DNA of 64,000 bases, from assembly GCF_900156345.1 (NCBI RefSeq), contig NZ_FTPP01000002.1, positions 1,178,001 through 1,242,000 on the forward strand. The letters are read 5' to 3'. A program made the position numbers and the translations under genes. Within the stretch, counting starts at the first letter, position 1. Every line of letters begins with the position of its first letter. The notes under the pieces are model-generated. The model had not been told where the DNA came from, made no database searches, and saw nothing but the letters and a program-made list of their open reading frames with translations. Positions 34,893 to 43,742 of this stretch are shown here, piece after piece. The DNA is from Pontibacter indicus. Lineage in GTDB: Bacteria > Bacteroidota > Bacteroidia > Cytophagales > Hymenobacteraceae.

Positions 34893-35288
34893 ATGGAGAT
34901 CAAGAAAATAAAAGAAACCTGCCTGTATATAGCTGACCTGGAGCGCAGCCGACAGTTTTATAATGGCAAGCTAGGGTTGCCCGTAATTGGGGAGGTGAAA
35001 GACCGGCACATCTTCTTCAGGGCCGGTGAGTCGGTGCTGCTTTGCTTCCTGCCAGAGGCCTCCAGAAAAGGAGGCACACTGCCGCCTCACTTCGGCTCGG
35101 GCCAACTGCACCTGGCTTTCGAGGTAAGCCGGGATGACTATGAAGGCTGGAAGAGCAAAGTAGTGGAAGCAGGTATAGCGGTGGAGCAGGAGTACGATTG
35201 GGGTCGCGGCTTCCTGTCATTCTACTTCCGCGACCCCGACGAGCACCTGCTGGAGGTAGTGATGGCTGGTATGTGGGAGAAGAGTTAG
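34893..35288 (+). CDS. VOC (glyoxalase/bleomycin-resistance) family protein
   Basis: From the ATG at 34893 the product is 131 residues, one vicinal-oxygen-chelate domain of paired beta-alpha-beta-beta-beta modules. CLYIADLERSRQFYNGKLGL opens module one; QLHLAFEV supplies a metal-ligand His and FRDPDEHLLEVVM the final Glu. The family includes glyoxalase I, fosfomycin thiol transferases and dioxygenases; substrate cannot be told. An open frame of 21 codons upstream does not fit the family. No operon partner. Confidence 0.85.
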   Translation: MEIKKIKETCLYIADLERSRQFYNGKLGLPVIGEVKDRHIFFRAGESVLLCFLPEASRKGGTLPPHFGSGQLHLAFEVSRDDYEGWKSKVVEAGIAVEQEYDWGRGFLSFYFRDPDEHLLEVVMAGMWEKS

Positions 35289-35337
35289 CGATAATTTTCC
35301 TACTGTCTTTACTTCCCGGACATCAGTTCTGACCCTC

Positions 35338-36525
35338 CTAACTGCTCACAACGGGCTTACTTTCCTTTTTCTTCTCGACATTCAGCCCCGCAAAGTGCTG
35401 CGCTTCATTTCTCTGAATGGATTTCATGCCGAAAGGTATACGGAGCCAATTAAACGGCATGATCAGGTAACGGATCAGCAGGAAGCAGATGACGAAGGTG
35501 CTCAGGCTCATGAAGGTAAACTTAAAGCCGATGCTCCAGTTTGCCTGCAGCAGGTAATAGCCCAATGCCACGATCACGGTCTGGTGCAGGATGTAAAATG
35601 GGTATACCATCTCGTTGGCCTGCGCCAGGTATTTGTTTTTCAGATTGAGGTGCTGCATGGCGAATCCCAGTATCACCATCAGCCAAAACCACCGGTTGCT
35701 TTGCTGCAGCATATAATACAGAGCCAGTTCTGCATCACCCAGGTCCCTATCCTTAAACCAGTAAAAGGTATACAGAATGGTCAGGGTTATACCTGCGAGG
35801 CTCAAACTGTACCAGCGCAGTTTTCTCACCTTTTCCTGCAATGAGGGAAGTTTCATCAAAAGGAAGCCGATCAGAAAAACTGTGATATAGAGGAAATGGT
35901 TGGCCCAGTCATCGATCAGGGCGTTGGTAGCCGGGAAGCGCTCGTTTAGCAGCACGCCACCCAAACCAAGCCACAGCGTCGGGACGGCCAATAGCATCCA
36001 GCCCCGTATACCTGTCCCCCGTACGGTGGCCCGGCGCAGGTATGCCAGGAGTGGCAAAAGCAGCAGACTGTAGCAGAAGATGTAGGCCAGGTACCAGAGG
36101 TGATGCCAGCTGAAGTTGCCTTGCGGGTAGGGCTCAAATTCAAAAATAGAAGGGTAAAAGCTCAGGTAATCGGTGGCCGTGCCCTGCACTGCCCGCTCAA
36201 AGTATACCTGTGGCGGCACTACCAGCAGCATACCGATAACCAGGGGAAGTAAAATGCGCTTCAGTCTGTCTTTGGCAAAAGTGCCGGCGCTCCGGAACCC
36301 CATTGCAAAGTATACGCCCACGCCCGACACCAGGAAAATGAGCGACATGCGCCACTGGCTCATAAAGATCATCGGCACCTCCAGCTTCTCGCTGATGACC
36401 GGGTTCTTGACGTGCCAGTCCCAGCTGACGAAGTACATGCCAGTGTGGTAAAAGATGAGGAGCGAAAAGGCCAGCACCCGTAGCCAATCGAACTCGTAGC
36501 GTCTGATTTTGATCTGATTTTCCAT
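35338..36525 (-). CDS. acyltransferase family membrane protein (acyltransferase 3)
   Basis: The 395-residue integral membrane protein with about ten helices is of the acyltransferase-3 family, whose members put acetyl or succinyl groups on glycans. The N-terminal motif RRYEFDWLRVLAFSLLIFYH contains the His and the R-x-D-W-L-R pattern seen in OpgC-like members. SGVGVYFAMGFRSAGTFAKDRLKRILLPLVIG is typical of helix 2-3 (given in two parts: SGVGVYFAMG and KRILLPLVIG). The gene precedes an AraC-type regulator gene on the same strand, 90 bases apart, so that regulator might control it; this is inference. Confidence 0.85.
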   Translation of the reverse strand: MENQIKIRRYEFDWLRVLAFSLLIFYHTGMYFVSWDWHVKNPVISEKLEVPMIFMSQWRMSLIFLVSGVGVYFAMGFRSAGTFAKDRLKRILLPLVIGMLLVVPPQVYFERAVQGTATDYLSFYPSIFEFEPYPQGNFSWHHLWYLAYIFCYSLLLLPLLAYLRRATVRGTGIRGWMLLAVPTLWLGLGGVLLNERFPATNALIDDWANHFLYITVFLIGFLLMKLPSLQEKVRKLRWYSLSLAGITLTILYTFYWFKDRDLGDAELALYYMLQQSNRWFWLMVILGFAMQHLNLKNKYLAQANEMVYPFYILHQTVIVALGYYLLQANWSIGFKFTFMSLSTFVICFLLIRYLIMPFNWLRIPFGMKSIQRNEAQHFAGLNVEKKKESKPVVSS

Positions 36526-36615
36526 AGCGTTTTATTTTGATACAAACATCTACAAAGAGAACCTTATCAGAAGAATCTGCCGATAAGTGCGGGGTGCTAA
36601 CTTATAGGGAAGTAC

Positions 36616-37764
36616 TCAAACGGAGCCTGAAACGGCTGTTTTGCGGAATTGCCCCGGCGTCTGGCCGGTATACTTTTTAAACACGCTGCTGAAAGCTGAC
36701 TTCGACATATAGCCTACCTGCTCGGCCACCTCCTCTACTTTCAGGTGCTGCTGCGTTGGGTCGGCCAGTATGGCTTTCGCCTCCTGTATGCGCAGCTCCG
36801 CCAGGTACTCAAAAAAGCTCTTGCCCAGGCGCTCGTTCAGGCTCTGCGACAGGTAGTGGGGCGAGGTATGCAATTGCTTGGCCAGCGTTGGGAGGGAAGC
36901 AGATGGCTGGGTATAGAATTTTTCCTGCTCGGCTGCTTTCAATTTCTGGATCAGATCCTGCTTGGCCTCCTCGCTCAGGGCTGACTTCTCATACTTTACC
37001 TGCACCACGGGCTGGAAGAAGGCAGAATCGGTGATGATCTTGTAACTCGCAAAAAAGAGCTGCACCACCAGGAACATGGCCAGGAAGTGATCGCCCAGGT
37101 CGCGCTCATAGCTGAGCTTCACGATCACGATCAGCACCAGCGTGGCGACGAAGAAGTATAGCAGAAACCTGGCCCAGGTATAGAAGTAGGGGTTAGGGGA
37201 CTCAGTGGTGCTTTGTTTCCTCAACAACAAAAAGCAAAGTACAATGTAGATGAGGATATGCCCCATGGTCAGTTCGTTCACATACTTCGTCCACTGCAAT
37301 GGGTCCCAGAAAAGCTCAATGGTGACCGGCAAATACGCCATCTCCGGAAAATAGGCACTGATGTAGGCGTTGTACTTAACCTCCTCCGGCTGAATGTAAA
37401 AAAGGATGTGATAGAGGAAGTACACCGCAAACGGAATAAAGTGCAGCCACTGCCGCTCCGTCCACTTGTAACCGCTCAGGCTCCGGAGAAGCAGGTACGT
37501 GAGCGGACCAACAGCAAAATTTGCCGGCTCTGAGAAATCAACCAGTTGGAGGGTGCGGAACATCAAGCCGCTGTAGCACAGAAAAACCTCCAGCACCATG
37601 CAGGCGAAGGTAAAGACAAGCGCCGCCAAAAGCAGGTGATGGTAAGGTTGTCGGTGCGGGCGCCTCGCCAAAAACAGCAGACTCATGAAGAAGCCCTGTA
37701 CCACCCCCACCAGCAGGATGGCGGCAAACCAGTCGAATCGGAAGAAAGGCTCTGTTTGTGGCAT
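36616..37764 (-). CDS. AraC family transcriptional regulator with N-terminal membrane domain
   Basis: The 382-residue product from the ATG at 37762-37764 has seven or so hydrophobic helices (about 10-235) followed by a linker and a C-terminal AraC/XylS DNA-binding domain (about 280-378). The second helix-turn-helix reads EEVAEQVGYMSKSAFSSVFK, ending YTGQTPGQFRK. Such membrane-bound AraC proteins are common in Bacteroidota and are thought to sense envelope or extracellular signals. The open frame begins 24 codons earlier with a basic Ser-rich stretch that is probably not translated. The acyltransferase gene lies downstream. Confidence 0.88.
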   Translation of the reverse strand: MPQTEPFFRFDWFAAILLVGVVQGFFMSLLFLARRPHRQPYHHLLLAALVFTFACMVLEVFLCYSGLMFRTLQLVDFSEPANFAVGPLTYLLLRSLSGYKWTERQWLHFIPFAVYFLYHILFYIQPEEVKYNAYISAYFPEMAYLPVTIELFWDPLQWTKYVNELTMGHILIYIVLCFLLLRKQSTTESPNPYFYTWARFLLYFFVATLVLIVIVKLSYERDLGDHFLAMFLVVQLFFASYKIITDSAFFQPVVQVKYEKSALSEEAKQDLIQKLKAAEQEKFYTQPSASLPTLAKQLHTSPHYLSQSLNERLGKSFFEYLAELRIQEAKAILADPTQQHLKVEEVAEQVGYMSKSAFSSVFKKYTGQTPGQFRKTAVSGSV

Positions 37765-37870
37765 GGGCAGGTATAACAGGCTAGGTACAGTTCGTGTACT
37801 AAAGCTAAAACTTAATTTGGATTTACGCTTCAACAAGCAGCAGGATTCTGTGCTGATGGGGGCAAGAAGG

Positions 37871-37905
37871 TAAAAAGAAAAGCCCCGGCGGCTGGCCGGG
37901 GCTTT
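37871..37905 (-). terminator. terminator of the PEGA-like gene
   Basis: AAAGCCCCGGC (37879-37889) pairs with GCCGGGGCTTT (37895-37905). The minus-strand T-rich tail TTTTCTTTTTA follows. Confidence 0.8.
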
Positions 37906-37929
37906 GTCATGTTTCGAAGGTATAAAAGC

Positions 37930-39270
37930 TTACTGCAGTCGTGCCTGTATTTCCTCGATCAGACCGTCGTAGCGTTTCAGCAGACGGCCCCAGTCTTTGA
38001 AGTCTTCGTCGTCCTTCACACTGATGTTGCGGGCCGTGTTGTTTTCGCGCTCGTGGCGCTGGCTTACGATTTTCACCACATAGGTCAGGTCGTTGGAATT
38101 ACCGCCGCTGCTCACGATCACGCGGGTGCGGATCATGTTGGCACCGTTGAAGTTCTGCACCTGCCAGGCGCTGGTCAGGTAGCCAGTGTTGTAGTCTACC
38201 GTCTCCAGCACGTCGAAACGCTTGGTGATGATCGAGCTCAGGATTCTCCAGGCGTCGGCCGGGTCCACGGTTTTGTTAACAGGTATGGTGATACGCACAT
38301 TGGCCATGTCCGATGAGATAGAAGAGGTATAGGCCTCATCCACGGCCAGCTCCACAAACTCAGTCGCTTCCGGAGCCTGCATGTTTTCCTGGTTGCAATA
38401 GTTTTTGATGTAGCGCAGGAAGCCATCTTTCGTCACACGCACTTCCACGCAGCCGTTTTTCGGCACTTTCAGGTCGTATTTGCCTACACCTACCACTTTG
38501 CCGGCCACTTCGATGTTGGCATCGGCAGGGGAGGTGGTCATTTTCACCAGACGGTCTTCGAGCAGAGCGCGGGAGCGAAGCGGAGGAACCGGGTCCGTGG
38601 CTGGCTTATTGCAGTATACCTGTACCACTTCGGCAAAGCCTTCTTTTGTGACAGTCACAGTTACGCAGGTGCCAAACGGAACGCTCACATCGGTGTTGCC
38701 ACGGCCTGTCACCACCCCATTCAGCGCCACAGAGGCGTCGGCCGGAATCACTTCCAGTCTCACCTGGCGGTCTTTCAGCTCAAAAAAGTCTTTAACAGGA
38801 GGCGCCTCGCGGTCTTTTTGGTTGTAGTATACCTTGGTCTGCGGCGCGAAGCCCGGCTTCTTTACCTCCACGTTCAGGAACTTGTCCTTCTCCACGATCA
38901 GGTTAATGCGTTTGGTGCCCACCACGCGGCCATCCACATAAATTTCGGCATCGTAAGGCTCCACGCTGATGTCGATCAGACGGTTGGCCAGTTCCACTTT
39001 TTGGTCTTTGTCCCACTTCATGGTGCGCGGGAATTCGCGGATCACAGGCTCGTAGCCCTCTTTTACGACAGCAATGCGGTTGCGGGAGTCTTTGTTCAGC
39101 TTCAGCTCGATGCTTCCGACGCCGAGTTCACTCACGGTGCTGTTATCGGCATCGTTCAATAAAAAGAACTTGGCATCCGGGAAGTTGGAGCTAACGTTGA
39201 TCTTGCTCTGGGCGAAAGAAGAAATAGTGAGCAAGCAGAAAATGAGAGATAAGTAGAGATTTCTCCTCAT
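37930..39270 (-). CDS. secreted protein with PEGA-like repeats
   Basis: The 446-residue product has a signal peptide (about 1-20, ending SSFAQ). It has several PEGA-like beta modules: VEPYDAEIYVDGRVVGTKRI, then two closely similar units. PADASVALNGVVTGRG is followed by CVTVTVTKEGFAEVVQVYCN; PADANIEVAGKVVGVG is followed by CVEVRVTKDGFLRYIKNYCN. Each of the last two has a Cys pair that could form a disulphide in the periplasm. The C-terminal 140 residues form a different domain (ADAWRILSSIITKRFDVLE). PEGA domains usually bind surface glycan or act in S-layer proteins. Function here is unknown. Confidence 0.75.
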   Translation of the reverse strand: MRRNLYLSLIFCLLTISSFAQSKINVSSNFPDAKFFLLNDADNSTVSELGVGSIELKLNKDSRNRIAVVKEGYEPVIREFPRTMKWDKDQKVELANRLIDISVEPYDAEIYVDGRVVGTKRINLIVEKDKFLNVEVKKPGFAPQTKVYYNQKDREAPPVKDFFELKDRQVRLEVIPADASVALNGVVTGRGNTDVSVPFGTCVTVTVTKEGFAEVVQVYCNKPATDPVPPLRSRALLEDRLVKMTTSPADANIEVAGKVVGVGKYDLKVPKNGCVEVRVTKDGFLRYIKNYCNQENMQAPEATEFVELAVDEAYTSSISSDMANVRITIPVNKTVDPADAWRILSSIITKRFDVLETVDYNTGYLTSAWQVQNFNGANMIRTRVIVSSGGNSNDLTYVVKIVSQRHERENNTARNISVKDDEDFKDWGRLLKRYDGLIEEIQARLQ

Positions 39271-39504
39271 AGGGTAAGTTGAATTATGAAAGTGTAAGGA
39301 TGGGTTTGTTGCAATTGTTTCCCCGCAAATTTAAATACACTTTATTTAAATTTATATATAATGATTTGTGAATTAACTAAAATACCCAGAAGTAGGTACC
39401 GGGAAATTGCTATGAAAGCATCGGATAGCGGTTGTTATGGGATAGCAAGGTGAGCACAAGCTTGAGCCTGCGTAAGAATCAGCGTCAACTGTTAGGTTTC
39501 TGCC

Positions 39505-40146
39505 TTATGATTTGAGCTTTTGTAGCAACTCTGGTGGGATGGTATGGCCACCCTCAAAGGTATGGACCTGTGGCACAAGGCCGAGGCGCTTCATGATTTC
39601 CTGCTGGTGCTGCAGCTTTTCTGGCGTAATAAACTCGTCTTGTGTTCCGTATACCACATCCACCTGCATACCTTCAAAAGCCATTTTGCCTGAGTCGAAA
39701 GTGATGTCCTCCGGGAAAGAAGCAGCCCAAAGCACCAGGTGCTGGCAAGGTACCTGGTTGGTGGCGAGCCAGCGACTAACCGTGGCACCACCTTGGGAGA
39801 AGCCCAGCACATGCACCCGCACATCGGCCGGCAATTGCCCCAAGAGCTCCTGCAGAAGCAAGTCCAGGTAAGCCGACTGGTCCTCAATTTCGGAAAGCCG
39901 GTCTTCTTTCGTCATCCACGTGGCGCCCACGCGGCCCGAAAAACCGTCCAGGTAAAAGCGCGACAGGGCCTCCGGTGCCACCACCACGGTAGCGCCATCA
40001 TCCAGCACCGCAAAATGCCTTAAAAAGAAACGTGCCAACTGCCCATACCCATGGCATACCACCCACAAGTCACGCGTCTGCTCTGAGGGCGTTCCCAAGG
40101 TATAGTAGCGGGCCGTGCGAGGGACTGTCAGTTTGTGAGTTTCCAT
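39505..40146 (-). CDS. alpha/beta hydrolase of the phospholipase/carboxylesterase family
   Basis: The 213-residue cytosolic enzyme resembles bacterial carboxylesterase/acyl-protein thioesterase proteins. The nucleophile is Ser117 in VLGFSQGGATVSRW, the acid Asp is in YGTQDEFI and the base is His201 in EGGHTIPPE. LWVVCHGYGQ gives the oxyanion loop. The substrate is unknown. It is on the same strand as cdd, separated from it by a 185-base palindromic spacer; the 234 bases between this gene and the PEGA gene (39271-39504) hold no feature I recognise. Confidence 0.85.
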   Translation of the reverse strand: METHKLTVPRTARYYTLGTPSEQTRDLWVVCHGYGQLARFFLRHFAVLDDGATVVVAPEALSRFYLDGFSGRVGATWMTKEDRLSEIEDQSAYLDLLLQELLGQLPADVRVHVLGFSQGGATVSRWLATNQVPCQHLVLWAASFPEDITFDSGKMAFEGMQVDVVYGTQDEFITPEKLQHQQEIMKRLGLVPQVHTFEGGHTIPPELLQKLKS

Positions 40147-40335
40147 TGAGTGAGTTAGTGAATGCGTGACTGAGTGATTGTTGAATTGTTGATTGGTTGA
40201 ATTGTTATTTTATTAATTGAGTCGATTTTCTGCCTGCTCCGCATGCGTTAGCTTAGCTATACTGCTGAGGCCTCAAACTATATAATCAAAATTAATAACT
40301 CACTCAACCACTCAATCACTCATTCACTAAATTAC
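40142..40335. repeat. intergenic word-palindrome (GTGAATGAGT / TTGTTGAATT types)
   Basis: The left arm: GAGTGAGTTAGTGAATGCGT then GACTGAGTGATTGTTGAATT, from 40145. The right arm (40301-40333): AACTCACTCAACCACTCAAT then CACTCATTCACTAA. Arms are complementary in words rather than perfectly aligned. Two word sets (GAGTGA and TTGTTGAA) are mixed at this locus. Confidence 0.65.
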
Positions 40336-40817
40336 AAATGTTCCCTGTTGAATTGGAAGGGAAGTAGGTCGCTGACGCTGCGGAGGCGGTAGAATTTACC
40401 TTCAGGGCCCTGCAACAGCACAGGTATAGGCTCTCCCTGTTTGTGCTCGTACTCGGCCATTACCTGGCGGCAGGCACCGCAAGGCATGGCAGGTAGGAAG
40501 TGTTCTTCGCTTCTACGGCGGGCTGTCACGGCGATCAGCTTGATCTTTTTGTTTGGGTGATGGGCGCTCATGGCGAACAGTGCTGTGCGCTCGGCACAGA
40601 GGCCGGAAGGGTAGGCGGCATTTTCCTGGTTGCTGCCTTTAAACAGCGTGCCGTCTTCGAGCACGAGGGCAGCGCCCACCAAAAAGTTAGAGTATGGAGC
40701 GTAGGCGTCGTTTGCCGCTTGCTGTGCGAGTGCCATCGCTTCGCGCTCTTGTGGGGGCAGTTCTTCAGTCGAGTCCAGTACGTCGATGCAGATATTTATA
40801 TTCAGCTCACTTGCCAT
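40332..40817 (-). CDS. cdd: cytidine deaminase
   Basis: This enzyme deaminates cytidine and deoxycytidine to uridine forms in pyrimidine salvage. The 161-residue, homotetrameric-type enzyme binds one zinc per subunit by the Cys of LCAERTALFAM (with the catalytic Glu) and the two Cys of MPCGACRQVM. APYSNFLVGAALVLEDG is the substrate-side motif. An N-terminal extension of about 20 residues (INICIDVLDSTEELPPQE) is common in Bacteroidota. It is divergent from the saccharopine dehydrogenase-like gene. Confidence 0.95.
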   Translation of the reverse strand: MASELNINICIDVLDSTEELPPQEREAMALAQQAANDAYAPYSNFLVGAALVLEDGTLFKGSNQENAAYPSGLCAERTALFAMSAHHPNKKIKLIAVTARRRSEEHFLPAMPCGACRQVMAEYEHKQGEPIPVLLQGPEGKFYRLRSVSDLLPFQFNREHL

Positions 40818-40944
40818 TTAAGACCTTATAGGTATAAAAATTAGAAAAGGGCTATAAATTTAACGGATTATTCTGATAAAACAATGTAAAAGGTTGGCCT
40901 TGCAGGTGCTTATTGCTAAATTCAAACGCAACGATACAAGTGCT

Positions 40945-42303
40945 ATGAAAAGAATCCTCCTGCTTGGAGCCGGCCGCTCCGCCTCTTCGCTTATCCAATA
41001 CCTGCTGCAACACGCGCCCTCCAAGAACTGGCATGTCACCATCGGCGACATGAACGTGGACCATCTGCAAAGCAAAATTGCACCGCTGAACTTTGTCGAA
41101 GCCATCGTTTTTAACGTGCACGACAAGGCGCAGCGGGCTGCCGAGGTAAGCAAGGCCGATCTGGTGATCTCGCTTCTGCCGGCCATCTTTCACATTGAGG
41201 TAGCAAGGGAGTGCCTGAAGCAGGAAAAGCATTTGATCACGGCCTCCTACGTTTCGCCTGAGATCAGGGAGTTGCACGAAGAGGCGAGAAGTAAGAACCT
41301 GACCATTTTGATGGAGTCGGGTCTCGACCCAGGTATAGACCATATGTCGGCCATGGCGGTGATCCGACGGGTGCAGGGCATGGGCGGTAAGATCACCTCC
41401 TTCAAGTCGTACACGGGCGGGCTGGTGGCGCCGGAGTCGGACAACAACCCCTGGAACTATAAGTTCAGCTGGAATCCGCGCAACGTGGTGCTGGCAGGGC
41501 AGGGGACGGCAAAGTACATCAAGAACGGCGAGTACAAGTACATCCCCTACCACCAACTGTTCAAGCGCACCGACGAGCTGTTTGTAGAAGGCTACGGCCA
41601 TTTTGATGGCTACGCCAACCGCGATTCGCTCAGCTACCGGGAACATTACGGCTTGCAGGACATCCCCACGATGCTGCGCGGCACGCTACGCCGGATTGGC
41701 TATTGCGCCGCCTGGAATGTATTTGTGCAACTTGGCCTCACCGACGACAGCTACGATCTGGAAGGCGTGGAGAACATGACCAACCGCAGCTACCTGGAAG
41801 CCTTCCTACCACCGGCCGCTTCTTCGGACGAAAGCCTGCAGCAGCGCCTTTGCCGTTACGTAGGTATAGCGCCTGAAGGAGGAATCATTGAAAAATTGGA
41901 GTGGCTTGGTCTGTTTGAAGAAATTCCGCTCGGCATGACAGTGGCTACACCGGCCCAGGTGCTCGAAAAAATATTGGTCGGCAAGTGGAAGCTGGAGCCC
42001 GGCGACAAAGACATGATCGTGATGCAGCACCTGTTTGAGTATGAACTGGAAGGCGAGCAGCACGAACTCACTTCCTCGCTGGTGGTGCTGGGCGATGACG
42101 AGGTGCATACGGCTATGGCCAAAACTGTGGGCCTGCCGGTCGGTATACTGGCCAGGCTGTTGCTACAAGGCAAAATCGACCGTCGCGGTGTGGTGATGCC
42201 TATTCACCCGGACCTGTACGAGGCGGTGTTGGAAGAACTGAAAAGCTATGGGGTCGACTTTGTGGAAGTTGAACAGGTGAAGGCGACACAGCAGCAGGTA
42301 TAG
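40945..42303 (+). CDS. saccharopine dehydrogenase-like oxidoreductase
   Basis: From the ATG at 40945 the product has 452 residues. It begins with a Rossmann fold, MKRILLLGAGRSASSLIQYL, the NAD(P) site. The central catalytic part has ADLVISLLPAIFHIEVARE, MESGLDPGIDHMSAM and SFKSYTGGLVAPESDNNPW, all typical of the saccharopine reductase (LYS9-type, glutamate-forming) family. The long C-terminal segment returns to the first domain. In this phylum the enzyme probably takes part in lysine breakdown, together with a second saccharopine dehydrogenase that is not in this window. The upstream part of the open frame (17 codons) is not family-like. Its stop overlaps a CAGGTATAGC word. Confidence 0.88.
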   Translation: MKRILLLGAGRSASSLIQYLLQHAPSKNWHVTIGDMNVDHLQSKIAPLNFVEAIVFNVHDKAQRAAEVSKADLVISLLPAIFHIEVARECLKQEKHLITASYVSPEIRELHEEARSKNLTILMESGLDPGIDHMSAMAVIRRVQGMGGKITSFKSYTGGLVAPESDNNPWNYKFSWNPRNVVLAGQGTAKYIKNGEYKYIPYHQLFKRTDELFVEGYGHFDGYANRDSLSYREHYGLQDIPTMLRGTLRRIGYCAAWNVFVQLGLTDDSYDLEGVENMTNRSYLEAFLPPAASSDESLQQRLCRYVGIAPEGGIIEKLEWLGLFEEIPLGMTVATPAQVLEKILVGKWKLEPGDKDMIVMQHLFEYELEGEQHELTSSLVVLGDDEVHTAMAKTVGLPVGILARLLLQGKIDRRGVVMPIHPDLYEAVLEELKSYGVDFVEVEQVKATQQQV

Positions 42304-42337
42304 CTACCAGTCTTTAGCAAGCAATACTCCTGAATTT

Positions 42338-43054
42338 TTAGAAAATCAGGTAATAATCCCGCAGTAGCGCTGTAAAGTCTGTAGTATAAGTCTTTCCGTC
42401 TTCTTCGCGGATGTCTAACCTGTTAGTAACTGCTTTTTCTGCCGAGGCAAAAGTATAGGTCTGCACATGCCGGATGCACTTTCCGCCGGTGCGCGTGTAT
42501 ACCTCCAGTGTTTCGGTCAGGTATAGCGCGTGTGCTTTGGCGAGCGCAGCAAAGTGACTGGCCTCGGTTGGCGGCAGGAGCAGGTATAGCTTTCCGTGTT
42601 CGGTAAGGTGCTTCTGCGCAAACTTCAGGATATCTTCAAAGAGTAGGTCGCCGGTGTGCTTGGCCGTGTTTTTAGCCGCATCGTCAGACTTAAGCGAAGC
42701 CAGGAAAAATGGCGGATTCGACAGAATGACATCGTATTGCTGCGTAGAGGTTTTCGCAAACTCCTGCAAGGGCATTGGGTATAACTTCAGACGATCTGCC
42801 CAAGGGCTCTCCGTAAAATTCTGCGCCGCCTGTACCTGTGCCTCGGGATTAATCTCCACTGCTTCCACCACAGCTCCCGATCGCTGCGCCGCCATCAAAG
42901 CCAGCAAGCCCGTTCCCGTTCCGATGTCCAGTACCCTCTTTGCTTGCTTCACCTCTACATAAGCCCCAAACACACAAGAGTCCGTGCAGACTTTCATCGC
43001 GCACTGGTGCTGGTTGATGCGGAATTGCTTGAATTGGAAGTAGGTGTTGGCCAC
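42338..43054 (-). CDS. trmN6: tRNA1(Val) (adenine(37)-N6)-methyltransferase
   Basis: The 238-residue SAM-dependent methyltransferase is of the YfiC/TrmN6 type, which makes m6A37 in valine tRNA1. FQFKQFRINQHQCAMKVCTD at the N-terminus is characteristic of the family. VLDIGTGTGLLALMAAQRS is the SAM motif and VILSNPPFF is the N6-adenine methyltransferase motif NPPF. The gene is convergent with the saccharopine dehydrogenase-like gene and followed upstream by a gene-free, repeat-rich stretch of almost 700 bases. Confidence 0.88.
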   Translation of the reverse strand: MANTYFQFKQFRINQHQCAMKVCTDSCVFGAYVEVKQAKRVLDIGTGTGLLALMAAQRSGAVVEAVEINPEAQVQAAQNFTESPWADRLKLYPMPLQEFAKTSTQQYDVILSNPPFFLASLKSDDAAKNTAKHTGDLLFEDILKFAQKHLTEHGKLYLLLPPTEASHFAALAKAHALYLTETLEVYTRTGGKCIRHVQTYTFASAEKAVTNRLDIREEDGKTYTTDFTALLRDYYLIF

Positions 43055-43499
43055 GGGTGAATAATGATTAATGAGTAATGAATAGTGAATAGTGAAAAGT
43101 GATGGATTAAGAAGGCAAAGGTATGGAGTTTCTGCTTTCTTTTGTTAGAATCAGGATTTACAGGATTAAAGGATTTTCAGGATTCTTGTGCACGATTGAC
43201 ATACTCCTGTCCCTTTTAAGAGGGGAATCTCTACCATTGCCAATTCGCTGGTATCAGCGTTGTAGTCTCTATTTCGCTATACCGGATCCAACTACCCCTA
43301 ACCCCTCCTTGTCTAAGGCGGGGAACTTAGGGTTGCCAGTTTAGAGGTATAAGCGTTGTAGGATCTGTACACCTATACACGGTTAACACCCCTCTGAGAG
43401 CTTCGCTCGCAAGTTTCGAACTCTCGTTCTCACTTGTCCTCAAGGGGAGATTTCGGCTGCTCACACTTTTAAGGTATAAGCCTTGTCGCAAACAATCAC
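43055..43499. repeat. gene-free stretch of mixed repeat families
   Basis: Several different repetitive texts follow each other. A single arm of TAATGAATAGTGAATAGTG words is at 43060-43105. An AGGATT ladder follows at 43151-43185 (TCAGGATTTACAGGATTAAA, then GGATTTTCAGGATT). A hairpin-like piece lies at 43291-43333 (CCCCTAACCCCTCCTTGTCT with AAGGCGGGG), and a longer one at 43388-43453 (CCCCTCTGAG ... CTCAAGGGGAGATTT). The last ends like the inverted repeats around the DUF559 gene. AGGTATAA words lie at 43346 and 43474. No ORF with coding character is present. Confidence 0.6.
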
Positions 43500-43658
43500 T
43501 GGCAGGTATAGGAAGACTAACTTACACGCTCACTACAAAGCAGACAGCGGTGCCAGGTGCATCTTCGACGATTTTTTGTTTGAGCGGTCAGCGAGTGGGG
43601 GTAGGGGCCCTCGATTTTTTCATCAAGGAAAAAAGTGAGTGCCCGCCGCACAGGCGAA
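43500..43658. repeat. dispersed intergenic repeat, short copy
   Basis: This is the second copy of the element at 25801-26031, in the same orientation. Where the long copy has about 50 bases between two TGGGGTA direct repeats, this copy has a single AGTGGGGGTAGGGGCCC junction, as expected after slippage or recombination between those repeats. The 84 bases that follow up to rnhA (43659-43742) show no feature. Confidence 0.7.
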
Positions 43659-43742
43659 AAGCTAGCTATGCAATAGCTCAACCGCTTTACCTGAACCAGC
43701 CGGCGCTACACTAGCACAAAACCAGCAACAGCAAAGAAACTA

